DNA of 64,000 bases from UBA8401 sp041665525 (GTDB lineage: Bacteria > Bacteroidota > Ignavibacteria > UBA10030 > UBA8401): positions 20,632-84,631 of the forward strand of contig JBAYIS010000014.1 of the NCBI GenBank assembly GCA_041665525.1, read 5' to 3'. Within the stretch, counting starts at the first letter, position 1, and each line of letters begins with the position of its first letter. A program made the translations under genes and the position numbers. Of this stretch, positions 34,137 through 42,896 are shown piece after piece. A model generated the notes under the pieces. It worked only from the letters and a program-made list of their open reading frames with translations. It was not told the DNA's origin and did not search any database.

Positions 34137-34424
34137 TTACCCAATCACTTTTGGCACTTTAAAATGTTCTTCCGTTGCCGCGGGAGCATTCTTTAATGCA
34201 TCGTCCGTTGGAGTGGAAGGTTCGACGATATCTTCTCGAAAAACATTCTGCAGCTCTATCACCTGCGCCAACGGTTCCACATTCGACGTATCGACGGAAT
34301 TCAATTCTTCCATGTACTTCAGGATATCGTTGAATTGATGTGTGAATTTTTCCTTTTCCGCATCGCTGAATTCCAGCTTTGCCAATGCGGCGATATGATC
34401 AACTTCTTTCAGCGTGACGGACAT
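34137..34424 (-). CDS. gatC: Asp/Glu-tRNA amidotransferase subunit C
   Basis: A 95-residue protein, MSVTLKEVDHIAALAKLEFSD at the start and a C-terminal PSTPTDDALKNAPA, the GatC pattern. GatC holds GatA and GatB together in the complex that converts Glu-tRNAGln or Asp-tRNAAsn. gatA and gatB are not adjacent here. The start at 34424 is supported by the family; a longer in-frame 5' extension to 34508 is not. Confidence 0.92.
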   Translation of the reverse strand: MSVTLKEVDHIAALAKLEFSDAEKEKFTHQFNDILKYMEELNSVDTSNVEPLAQVIELQNVFREDIVEPSTPTDDALKNAPAATEEHFKVPKVIG

Positions 34425-34511
34425 AAATTTTTTTCCATTACTGTTATTCAATAACCAATACCGGCAAGCGTTACTGTGCCGGTTGCGCGGCGGAAGAGGC
34501 GATTGCATTGT

Positions 34512-35225
34512 TCATCCCGGTTCCACATAGGCGCGGGAAATAATTCCCTGGACCTCTTTCATTAATTTGATTTCGTCATCTCGTGTTGCCACCTGTTTTG
34601 TTTCTACCGGGGAGTCGACAACGACATTAATACTTGCAGATCGTATGTCGAATGATCCCTTCGGCAGGATTTTGAAACTGCCGTTGATCGTCACCGGTAC
34701 GATGGACACGCCGGATTTTGCCGCCAGTGCGAAAGCTCCTCGCTTGAATGGAAGAAGTTTTCCATCGCGCGTCCGTGTCCCTTCAGCAAATAATAATACC
34801 TGTCCTCCAGAACGGACATCGCTCGCAGCACGGTCAAGGCTTTTCATCGCTTCCGTACCTTTTCCCCGATCCACCATGATATGATGACCCCACCGGAGCG
34901 CCCAGCCCCAGAATGGCACATAGGACAATTCCTTTTTGAACATGATGCGGACATGCGGGAATGTCTTCATCAGCACGGGAATATCGAACATGCTGGCATG
35001 GTTGCTTACCAGGATGTAATTGCCGTACGGATCGACCTTCTCCATTCCGTTCACTTTCACGCTGATTCTACAGACAACAAGGGCGAACGTTGTCCACGTT
35101 CTGCCGCACCAGAAGTACGTTCTCCCGGACCGGTCGAATGGAAGGGAGAGGATAGCTATGATGGAAAAAGGGACGCAGGTGGAAGCAATGATAAGCAATC
35201 GCAATATAGTTATGAGCAATCTCAT
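34512..35225 (-). CDS. plsC: 1-acyl-sn-glycerol-3-phosphate acyltransferase
   Basis: A 237-residue membrane-associated acyltransferase with an N-terminal hydrophobic helix, the NHASMFD (NHx4D) catalytic motif, FKKELSYVPFWGWAL, and FAEGTRTRDGKLLPFKRG as the third motif. It makes phosphatidic acid from lysophosphatidic acid. Its start overlaps the upstream M48 protease stop by four bases (ATGA). Confidence 0.9.
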   Translation of the reverse strand: MRLLITILRLLIIASTCVPFSIIAILSLPFDRSGRTYFWCGRTWTTFALVVCRISVKVNGMEKVDPYGNYILVSNHASMFDIPVLMKTFPHVRIMFKKELSYVPFWGWALRWGHHIMVDRGKGTEAMKSLDRAASDVRSGGQVLLFAEGTRTRDGKLLPFKRGAFALAAKSGVSIVPVTINGSFKILPKGSFDIRSASINVVVDSPVETKQVATRDDEIKLMKEVQGIISRAYVEPG

Positions 35226-36325
35226 GCGCGCTGCTCTACTGCGTGAATGCGTTTGGTGATGGACGGATGGCTGTAAAATAAAAACTCAACGATCGGATGC
35301 GGTTCCCGGTCTGCAAGATTCATCTCGGCAAGTTTATTCATTGTTGATATGAAGGCAGAAGTATTTTTCGTCTGCTCGACTGCATATCGGTCTGCTTCAA
35401 ATTCATGTTTGCGGGAAAGCACATTTCCCAGCGGTGACGTGATGAGGGAATAGATCCCGAGCCACACAGTTAACAGCGGTAACGCGGCAAGCTGTGTGAT
35501 GGCGGTGAATCCGAACAGCGAAAGGGTTGCTTCGTATGCAAGGGAAGTCAGATATAAACCGACGAAAATGCTGATGGTGCCGACCATGATCCCTTTCCAA
35601 ATATGTCCGTGGAAATAGTGGCCAAGCTCATGTGCAAATACGGTTTCGATCTCTGCTTCGGAGAAACTGTGCAAGAGCGTATCTCCAAGCAGTATTCGTT
35701 TTGATTTGCCGATGCCGGTGAAGGCGGCGTTTGCCTTTTTTGTACTCTTGCTCAGATTAAACGCATAGATTCCTTCAACAATCATTGAAGTCGATTTTGC
35801 GAGCGCTTGAATCTTCGATTTGAGAGGAGAATCTTCCAGCGGAGTCAGTTTGTAAAACAACGGAAGGATCACGATCGGAGCAATGCGCGAAAGTCCGATA
35901 GAAAATATAAATAGTGTCACCGCCACCGGCAGCCACCATAGTGCGCCGAAGGTGATCAAAAAATAGTAGACGAGAACTGCCAGCGGAGCCAGAAGCGGAA
36001 TGGAAACAAGCAGTCCCTTTGCATGCTCCCACACCCATTGGCCGAAACTCTGGTTGGAAAGATTGTACCGGTGTTCAAGAATGAAACCGGAATAAAAACT
36101 GAAAGGAAATGAAACAGCGCCGCTGATTGTACCGAACAGAGCGGAAAAAATCAGAAGAGCACCATACGGATTCGAAGTGTAGGAAACTGCTGTCTGTTCA
36201 ATGGTTAGTGTATAACCGTATATCAACAGCAGGAGTGTAAAAGCAAAAGAGACAAATCCGCCGGCAAGGGAAACGATCAGTTTTACCTTGTTATAGCGTT
36301 TGACGGAATCTGCGGTCTCGTTCAT
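35222..36325 (-). CDS. M48-family membrane metalloprotease (Ste24/CAAX-prenyl protease type)
   Basis: A 367-residue integral membrane protease with several N-terminal transmembrane helices, the zinc motif in VFAHELGHYFHGH, and a downstream Glu in RKHEFEADRYAV. The length and multiple helices place it nearer Ste24 than HtpX. Likely role is membrane-protein quality control. The start at 36325 (MNETADSVKRYN) is preferred over an in-frame extension. Confidence 0.85.
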   Translation of the reverse strand: MNETADSVKRYNKVKLIVSLAGGFVSFAFTLLLLIYGYTLTIEQTAVSYTSNPYGALLIFSALFGTISGAVSFPFSFYSGFILEHRYNLSNQSFGQWVWEHAKGLLVSIPLLAPLAVLVYYFLITFGALWWLPVAVTLFIFSIGLSRIAPIVILPLFYKLTPLEDSPLKSKIQALAKSTSMIVEGIYAFNLSKSTKKANAAFTGIGKSKRILLGDTLLHSFSEAEIETVFAHELGHYFHGHIWKGIMVGTISIFVGLYLTSLAYEATLSLFGFTAITQLAALPLLTVWLGIYSLITSPLGNVLSRKHEFEADRYAVEQTKNTSAFISTMNKLAEMNLADREPHPIVEFLFYSHPSITKRIHAVEQRA

Positions 36326-36445
36326 ACACAAAAAAGAAATAGCGTTCCGATGCCGGCCGGAATCGGAAAACATGTTGTTTGAAAATGAGTAAACCGACAG
36401 TGAAGAGTGTGGATTGGTGACCTGTGGTTTAATAAAAATACAAAA

Positions 36446-36483
36446 GGGGAAAGGAAAAAACAAATGTTGTTTTTCCTTTCCCC
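36446..36483 (-). terminator. Terminator hairpin downstream of tex
   Basis: Perfect 14-bp inverted repeat GGGGAAAGGAAAAA (36446-36459) and TTTTTCCTTTCCCC (36470-36483), 10-base loop, followed on the minus strand by T-rich DNA. It separates tex from the M48 gene. Confidence 0.8.
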
Positions 36484-36511
36484 GCCAACAGAATGAGGAG
36501 CAGTACGTCGC

Positions 36512-38794
36512 TTATTTAGCGGCGGGCGGCTTTTCTTCCTTCCGTCCGAACTTCGCACGCAGATCTTCCAGTGAATACGAACGTTCTTTAAACGGCTCGA
36601 CATCCGCTTTCTTCTTCGCGGGAGATGCGACGCTCTGTTGCGACCGCATGGACAGGGCGATCCGTTTTAACTGTTCGTTTACTTCTAACACACGCACTTT
36701 TACAATCTGCCCCACTTTCACCACCGTTTTGGCATCTTCAACATACCGGTCGGCCAACTGTGAAATGTGCACGAGTCCGTCCTGATGGACTCCAATGTCG
36801 ACAAACGCGCCGAAGTTCGCTACGTTGGTAACGATCCCTTCCAGCTCCATTCCCGGTGCAAGATCGGAAAGTTCTTTGATTCCATCCTTGAATGTTGCGT
36901 ACTTGAACTCGGCGCGCGGATCACGCCCCGGTTTCTTCAACTCGGTGATGATGTCGCGCAGCGTCGGTTCCCCCACAGTTTTCGTCACATACTTTTTAAT
37001 ATCGAGTTTGTCGAGTGCAGCAGGATTCTTCATGACTTCATCGAAGGACAATTTCACATCGGTCAGAATTTTTTCGACAACCTGATAGCTTTCCGGGTGG
37101 ACGCCGGAACTGTCGAGTGGATTTTTCGCATTGCGGATCCGAAGAAAGCCCGCCGCCTGTTCGAATGCTTTCGGGCCAAACTTAGGAACTTTTTGCAGTT
37201 CTTTTCTGCTTTTGAACGCGCCGTTCTCGTTCCGGTATTCCACAATGCTTTTTGCGAGTGGACCGTTAATTCCGGCGACATAGCTTAAGAGCTCTTTGGA
37301 CGCCATGTTCAGATCGACGCCGACATAATTCACGCAGCTCTGCACCGTTTCTTCCAGTTTCTTCTTCAACAGTTTCTGGTCCACATCGTGCTGGTACTGG
37401 CCGACGCCGATCGATTTCGGATCGATCTTTACCAATTCTGCGAGTGGATCCTGCAGCCGGCGGCCGATGGAGATGGCGCCGCGGACAGTGATATCGAGAT
37501 CAGGGAACTCATCGATCGCCACTTCACTGGCAGAATAGATTGACGCTCCCGACTCGTTTACCACCACCTTTACCGGCTTTTTTTTGATTCCTTTCAGTGC
37601 TTCGGCGATGAATTCATCCGTTTCACGGCTGGCCGTCCCGTTACCGATAGCAATCAATTCAATAGCGTGTTTCTCAATCAGTTTCTGGACGATCTTCTTA
37701 GCATTCTCGCGCTGCGCGTCTCCCGAAGTGTGCGGGAAGATCGCGATATATTCAGAGAATTTTCCCGTTTCATCCATCACCGCCACTTTGCATCCCGTGC
37801 GGAATCCCGGATCGACGCCGAGCGTCGGTTTCATGCCGGCAGGAGAAGAAAGCAGCAGTTCGCGGATATTCGCTTCGAATGTCTTGATCGATTCCAGGTC
37901 CGCCGTCTCTTTCTTCGCAAGCCGGACCTCGCTGATAATGGTATTCTTCATGAGCCGGTCGAACGCATCCTTCAGCATGGCAGAATAAAAAGTCCGCACG
38001 GTCTCGATGTGCGATTTGTTTTCCATCGTTGCCAAATAGTTCTGTACGAACTCATCGCTGAATTGTACGGAAAAGGAAATCACCTCTTCTGCTTCGCCGC
38101 GACGCATTGCCAGCATATTGTGCGGTTGAATGTCCTTCACGCGGAACTTGTAATCGCGGTACATCTCGTATTTCGTCGTGCCCACCGGGAATTTCTTTTC
38201 ATCAATCGTGGAGACAAAGACACCCTCGGTCAACAACTGTTCGCGGATGTGCTGGCGGTATTCTGCTTTTTCGGATACCTCTTCGGCAAGAATATCAGCT
38301 GCGCCTGCGAGCGCTTCCTGAACTGTTTTTACCTCTAATTTTTTTGAAACATACTTTTCGGCCTCTTTCTCCAAATTCACACGCTTTGCGTCGGGATTAT
38401 TCTTTGCTTTTATCCATTCCGCAAGCGGCTCAAGTCCTTTTTCCTTTGCGATGGTGGCGCGGGTTCGTTTCTTTGGTTTGTAGGGAAGATACAGATCTTC
38501 CAGTTCGGTTTTTGATAAACACTCCTGAATCGTTTTTTTCAGTTTGGGGGTTAACTTCTTCTGTTCATCGATTGATTTCAGAATTGTTTCTTTTCGTTCT
38601 TCTAATTCCAATAAGTAATCAAATCGGTCAAAAAGGTTTCGCAGCTGCGTTTCGTCCATTTCGTCGGTTCGTTCTTTCCGGTACCGGGCAATGAAGGGAA
38701 TGGTGCCGCCGTCCGCGCGGAGTTCCAATGCTGCGGCGACTTGTTTTGGTTGTAAAGTGAGTTCTTGCGAAAGGAGTTTGGGGATATCGAGCAT
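36512..38794 (-). CDS. tex: Tex-family S1 RNA-binding protein
   Basis: A 760-residue protein in Tex order: an N-terminal HTH part (IPFIARYRKERTDEMDETQLRNL), a YqgF/RNaseH-like domain (TLGVDPGFRTGCKVAVMDETG), helix-hairpin-helix repeats (YVAGINGPLAKSIVEYRNENGAF), and a C-terminal S1 domain (GMELEGIVTNVANFGAFVDIGVHQDGLVHISQL). Tex is an RNA-binding factor linked to transcription. ATG 38794 matches the family start. Confidence 0.95.
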   Translation of the reverse strand: MLDIPKLLSQELTLQPKQVAAALELRADGGTIPFIARYRKERTDEMDETQLRNLFDRFDYLLELEERKETILKSIDEQKKLTPKLKKTIQECLSKTELEDLYLPYKPKKRTRATIAKEKGLEPLAEWIKAKNNPDAKRVNLEKEAEKYVSKKLEVKTVQEALAGAADILAEEVSEKAEYRQHIREQLLTEGVFVSTIDEKKFPVGTTKYEMYRDYKFRVKDIQPHNMLAMRRGEAEEVISFSVQFSDEFVQNYLATMENKSHIETVRTFYSAMLKDAFDRLMKNTIISEVRLAKKETADLESIKTFEANIRELLLSSPAGMKPTLGVDPGFRTGCKVAVMDETGKFSEYIAIFPHTSGDAQRENAKKIVQKLIEKHAIELIAIGNGTASRETDEFIAEALKGIKKKPVKVVVNESGASIYSASEVAIDEFPDLDITVRGAISIGRRLQDPLAELVKIDPKSIGVGQYQHDVDQKLLKKKLEETVQSCVNYVGVDLNMASKELLSYVAGINGPLAKSIVEYRNENGAFKSRKELQKVPKFGPKAFEQAAGFLRIRNAKNPLDSSGVHPESYQVVEKILTDVKLSFDEVMKNPAALDKLDIKKYVTKTVGEPTLRDIITELKKPGRDPRAEFKYATFKDGIKELSDLAPGMELEGIVTNVANFGAFVDIGVHQDGLVHISQLADRYVEDAKTVVKVGQIVKVRVLEVNEQLKRIALSMRSQQSVASPAKKKADVEPFKERSYSLEDLRAKFGRKEEKPPAAK

Positions 38795-39068
38795 AAGAAC
38801 AATGGTGAATGATAAGTGATGAATGAATAGTGTTGAACAAAACGTGCAATTTTCTGTGGAATTTCTGTACAAATAAAACACCGCAGAAAAAAACCGGCAT
38901 TTCTGCGGTGCTGCACTAAGATAAAAGAGAATTGGTGAAGAACAAAATGAAAAAAATGATGCGGAAATTTTAGATGGAGCAAGAGAGTTCGAAGAATTAC
39001 TTTTGTTTGACACTGCACTCAATTTTTGCTACACTGGAACATTCTTCCACATCGCCAAAAGACAACCT
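38795..39068. promoter_or_regulatory. Divergent control region between tex and the HerA-like gene
   Basis: 274 bases with no supported gene. They contain a heptamer array (38802-38836) close to the tex start, and an 11-bp perfect hairpin CACCGCAGAAA/TTTCTGCGGTG (38879-38889 and 38900-38910) with a 10-base loop and no T run. Promoters for both directions are expected here. Confidence 0.5.
38802..38836. repeat. Degenerate heptamer array, 5 units
   Basis: Reads as ATGGTGA, ATGATAA, GTGATGA, ATGAATA, GTGTTGA without gaps. A second, more regular heptamer array is at 60754-60784. Confidence 0.6.
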
Positions 39069-40664
39069 ATGACGCAGATTCCGAAAGAACGCCACATCGG
39101 CAGAATAAAAAGCATGACCAGTTCCGCCTTTTTCGTTTCGTTGGACGAAGATCTCTTTACCATGGAACGGACCGTGAACGGTAAAACCTATCGAGTCGGT
39201 CAGATCGGTGCATTCATTGTGATGCCGGTGGGAGATGTGGAGGTGGTCGGCGTCATCAACCGTGTCTATCAAGCGTCCGAATTAAACCGTGAAATGGAAG
39301 CGCAGGTGATCGGTTCGGTATCGAATGGGAAATTCCAAAAAGGTATTGCATCGTTTCCATCACTTGGCAGCGATGTGTATATGACGGATGAAGAAGGGGT
39401 GGCAACGATCTTTGCGTCATTTGCGCAATATGGTTTTGCCGTTGGAGATATCTCCGGATTCCCCGGCGAACGACAGTACATCGATCCGAACCGGTTTTTT
39501 GGCAAGCACATTGCTGTGCTCGGTTCTTCCGGTTCCGGTAAATCGACAACGGTTGCTTCCATCCTGCAAAAAGTACACATGTTTGAGAATACGCATGTGA
39601 TTGTACTGGATATCCATAATGAATATTCTGCAGCGTTCCGCGATTACGGGAATCTCATCAACATCACGGAATTGGAAATGCCGTACTGGTTCATGAACTT
39701 TGAAGAGATGCGGGAAATGTTTGTGGATGAAAATGAGCCTTCCTCGCAAAGCCAGATTATGATGTTGAAGGATTTGGTATTGAATGCAAAAAAGGCTCGT
39801 AATCCGGAATTGCAGGCTATCTTGACGGTCGATTCCCCGGTGTTTTATGATCTGAACGAAGTCCGTGCAAAATTTCAATTCTTCGATACGGAGCGGGTCA
39901 CCACCAGCACAGGTGTCCGGGAAGGGCCGTTCTTTGGACAGTTCACCCGGTTCCTCGTCCGGCTGGACAGTAAAATGACCGATCTACGGTACGGATTCAT
40001 GTTCAAGCCGAAAAAATTCAAGGATTCGAACGCATTGAAGGATATCCTGAATAAGCTGCTCGGCATTGAAAATAAGAAACAAATCACCGTCATCGACTTG
40101 AGCGGTGTACCGTTCGATATCGTGAACACCATCGTTGCCCTGCTGGCACGGACGGTGTTCGATTTCAACTTCTGGAATAGGAACAAAGCTGATTTTCCCA
40201 TCCTGATGTTGTTCGAGGAAGCGCACAATTATCTGCCGCAGATCCCGACACCGTATAATAGAGCGGCACGAAAAATCGTAGAGCGTATCGCAAAGGAAGG
40301 GAGAAAATACGGTGTTGCCTGTATGATCGTCAGTCAGCGGCCATCCGAGCTTTCGGAAACGATTCTGTCGCAATGTAACAACTTTGTCATTCTCCGTCTT
40401 ACCAATCCGTCGGACCAGGCATTCGTCAAAAAGCTTGTTCCGGATTCATTCGCAGGAATGTTTGATATGCTTCCTTCCATGAAACAGGGAGAAGCGCTGT
40501 TTGTCGGTGATGCAACGGCGCTGCCGTCCCGCGTACAACTGGATTATCCGCAGCCGCCGCCGAACAGTTCCGATATCCTTTTCTATGATAAATGGGTCGC
40601 GACCGAAAGTCCGACCAATGTCAGCGATGTAGTTGACCGATGGTGGAAACAGGAACGGGATTAA
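39069..40664 (+). CDS. HerA-like ATPase (DUF87/HAS-barrel)
   Basis: A 531-residue protein with an N-terminal HAS barrel-like part (HIGRIKSMTSSAFFVSL, GQIGAFIVMPVG), Walker A in VLGSSGSGKSTTV, Walker B in ILMLFEEAHNYLPQ and the conserved YGVACMIVSQRPSELSE. HerA ATPases are hexameric DNA translocases that usually work with NurA nuclease in end resection or with defence partners; no nurA-like gene is visible near. The start at 39069 (MTQIPKERHIGRI) is favoured over an in-frame 5' extension. 54 bases separate it from the cyclase gene. Confidence 0.83.
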   Translation: MTQIPKERHIGRIKSMTSSAFFVSLDEDLFTMERTVNGKTYRVGQIGAFIVMPVGDVEVVGVINRVYQASELNREMEAQVIGSVSNGKFQKGIASFPSLGSDVYMTDEEGVATIFASFAQYGFAVGDISGFPGERQYIDPNRFFGKHIAVLGSSGSGKSTTVASILQKVHMFENTHVIVLDIHNEYSAAFRDYGNLINITELEMPYWFMNFEEMREMFVDENEPSSQSQIMMLKDLVLNAKKARNPELQAILTVDSPVFYDLNEVRAKFQFFDTERVTTSTGVREGPFFGQFTRFLVRLDSKMTDLRYGFMFKPKKFKDSNALKDILNKLLGIENKKQITVIDLSGVPFDIVNTIVALLARTVFDFNFWNRNKADFPILMLFEEAHNYLPQIPTPYNRAARKIVERIAKEGRKYGVACMIVSQRPSELSETILSQCNNFVILRLTNPSDQAFVKKLVPDSFAGMFDMLPSMKQGEALFVGDATALPSRVQLDYPQPPPNSSDILFYDKWVATESPTNVSDVVDRWWKQERD

Positions 40665-40718
40665 GATCATGATATCCTTCCGGCAATTGTCGATCGCTGG
40701 AAGGATAACTCATCAAGA

Positions 40719-42893
40719 ATGAAAAACCGCCTAGAACTGAAAATACTTCTTCTGATCATCGTTGTACTGGTCGCCGGCTTCGGTACGTACGTGATCATTT
40801 CAATCAACCGCGAATCCGCCGTGCTGCTGGAACAGCAGCGTGAAAAAGCGCGGCTCTTCAGCGAAACGGTTATGGTCGGAATTCGCAACGTGATGCTCTC
40901 AGGGAAAGCTCCGTATGCAGCCGAATTGGTGAGTGATGCGCGCGAGAACCTGAAGTTCGGTACGCTTCGAGTATATGACAATAAAGCGAAAGAAGTGTTT
41001 CCGGACGAAGGACGCGGTATCATTTCCGGAGCGGGAGATGAACAGGTGCGCAGAGCGATTGAAACGGAAATGGAAGTGATGTTTTCCCGGAAAGATACAT
41101 CCGGTGAACAATTCATCCGGATTGAACCGCTGAAGAATGACCGCGAGTGCCAGCAATGCCATAGCGGCAATCATCTGGTCCGCGGTGTAACGCGTTTAGC
41201 GCTCGATCCGAACCTGATGACCGTGCATGCAAAAGAAATGGCATCGAATAATTTTGCGAAAACGCAAACGGAAGTTACCGAGATAATCAGCAATACACTC
41301 GCTGCCAGCTTTCGGAATATTATGCTTGCCGGTCAGGGAGAGCTGATGGATACGCTGGTGAAACGCTCCTCGCAGCTTCCCTTCATCAACAAAATTAAAG
41401 TGTATGACCGGTTCGGCGCGGTCCATTTCGGCGAGGAAGAGAACCTTCTGCCGGAGGATTCTATTCTTCGGGCAATTGAAAACGAAGCACCGATACTTTT
41501 CTCCGAGAAGAAAAAAACATTGACGCGCCTGATCCCGTTCCGGAATGAGGATCGATGCCAGGTCTGCCACGGTTCCAAAAGTCAATGGCGCGGCGTCATG
41601 GAGGTTTCCATGAATGTCGGCATGCTGAAAATGAAGCCGTCCGAACTGGAACAGCAGTTGACGGAAATGCTTCAGGCGACGGTGGGTGTCGGTTTTCGCA
41701 GCATCATGCTTGTGGGTAAAGGGAGTTATGCCCGGGCGTTCATCAATGATGTCCGGAAGATCGGTGCAGTGAAGGATCTCCGCGTGTTTGACAACGATGC
41801 AAATGAACGGTTTGTGAACAGTCAGAAAATGGATTATGGCCTGGATTTTGTCCGCAGTGCGTTGATGAAAGATACACTGATCGAAGCAATGCAAATGATC
41901 GATGGCGAGGAATATCTTGTTCGGTATTCAACGTTGAAGAATGAAAAACGCTGCCAGGTTTGCCACGGCGACGATCACACCATCCGCGGCGTTGTAGGTG
42001 TCACCACATCGATGGCGGCAGTTAATGCGACCATCGCGGATAATCAACTCTATTCGATCATCGCAGGAGCGTTGACGATATTACTTGTTTGGCTTGTGCT
42101 CCGCATCTTCATGAAGGCAGTAGTGGTGAAACCGATCGGTTCGCTCGGTACTGTGGTGCGCGAAGTGGGGAATGGGAATTTCTCCGTTTCCTCCACGGTG
42201 AATTCGAATGACGAAATCGGCGAACTGGGGAAAAGAATCAACGAAATGATCATCGGCCTGCGGGAACGGTTTCATCTGGAAAAATTCGTCTCCCGGCAGA
42301 CCGTGGACTATGTCCAGCGCGCTTCCGAGATGGGAGTGAAACTCGGCGGCGAAAGGAAAACAGCAACAGTCTTCTTCTCCGACGTCCGCGGATTCACCGC
42401 TTTTTCAGAAAAAGTGGAACCGGAAAAGGTCGTGGCGATGTTGAACTCGATCCTCAGCCGTCAGGCGGAAATTGTGAAAAAATACGGCGGCGATATTGAT
42501 AAGTATGTCGGCGATGAACTGGTTGCGGTGTTTCAGGGCGACCAGATGGTGAAGCGGGCGGTAGAATGTTCCATCGAGATCCAGGCAATGATGCAGAAAC
42601 TTCCCGAGTTGACCGGGGATGATATCGCAATTGGTATCGGTATCAATACCGGGGAAATGGTTATGGGAGCGATGGGGAGCGAAGAGCGGATGGACTTTAC
42701 CGTGATCGGCGACGCGGTGAATCTGGGCGCCCGGCTTTGCAGCGCGGCAGGACGCGGACAGATCATTGTATCAGAATATTCTGCGCAATACCTCCTGAAT
42801 GATCAGACGATAGAATTGAGAAAACTCGACCCGATTAAAGTAAAGGGAAAAGAAGCTATGATCCTGATTTATGAAGCAATGCCACGAAAGTGA
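40719..42893 (+). CDS. Triheme c-type sensor adenylate cyclase
   Basis: A 724-residue membrane protein. TM1 about 8-28 and TM2 about 445-465 enclose three tandem homologous periplasmic modules (about 40-175, 176-308, 309-440). Each has an FRNIMLxGxG-like helix, a VYD/VFD strand and a heme-c site: C144-C147-H148, C280-C283-H284, C412-C415-H416. A HAMP domain (about 470-520) leads to a class III cyclase domain with metal Asp D555 and D599, purine-specifying K595 and D659 (adenine type), and transition-state N668 and R672. Inferred role: periplasmic redox or ligand state sensed by hemes controls cAMP synthesis. It is followed by the GHL10 gene. Confidence 0.87.
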   Translation: MKNRLELKILLLIIVVLVAGFGTYVIISINRESAVLLEQQREKARLFSETVMVGIRNVMLSGKAPYAAELVSDARENLKFGTLRVYDNKAKEVFPDEGRGIISGAGDEQVRRAIETEMEVMFSRKDTSGEQFIRIEPLKNDRECQQCHSGNHLVRGVTRLALDPNLMTVHAKEMASNNFAKTQTEVTEIISNTLAASFRNIMLAGQGELMDTLVKRSSQLPFINKIKVYDRFGAVHFGEEENLLPEDSILRAIENEAPILFSEKKKTLTRLIPFRNEDRCQVCHGSKSQWRGVMEVSMNVGMLKMKPSELEQQLTEMLQATVGVGFRSIMLVGKGSYARAFINDVRKIGAVKDLRVFDNDANERFVNSQKMDYGLDFVRSALMKDTLIEAMQMIDGEEYLVRYSTLKNEKRCQVCHGDDHTIRGVVGVTTSMAAVNATIADNQLYSIIAGALTILLVWLVLRIFMKAVVVKPIGSLGTVVREVGNGNFSVSSTVNSNDEIGELGKRINEMIIGLRERFHLEKFVSRQTVDYVQRASEMGVKLGGERKTATVFFSDVRGFTAFSEKVEPEKVVAMLNSILSRQAEIVKKYGGDIDKYVGDELVAVFQGDQMVKRAVECSIEIQAMMQKLPELTGDDIAIGIGINTGEMVMGAMGSEERMDFTVIGDAVNLGARLCSAAGRGQIIVSEYSAQYLLNDQTIELRKLDPIKVKGKEAMILIYEAMPRK

Positions 42894-42896
42894 TTG

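Noticed and set aside
36326..36463. Longer N-terminus for the M48 protease
   Set aside because: The added residues cover the tex terminator (36446-36483) and have no family match.
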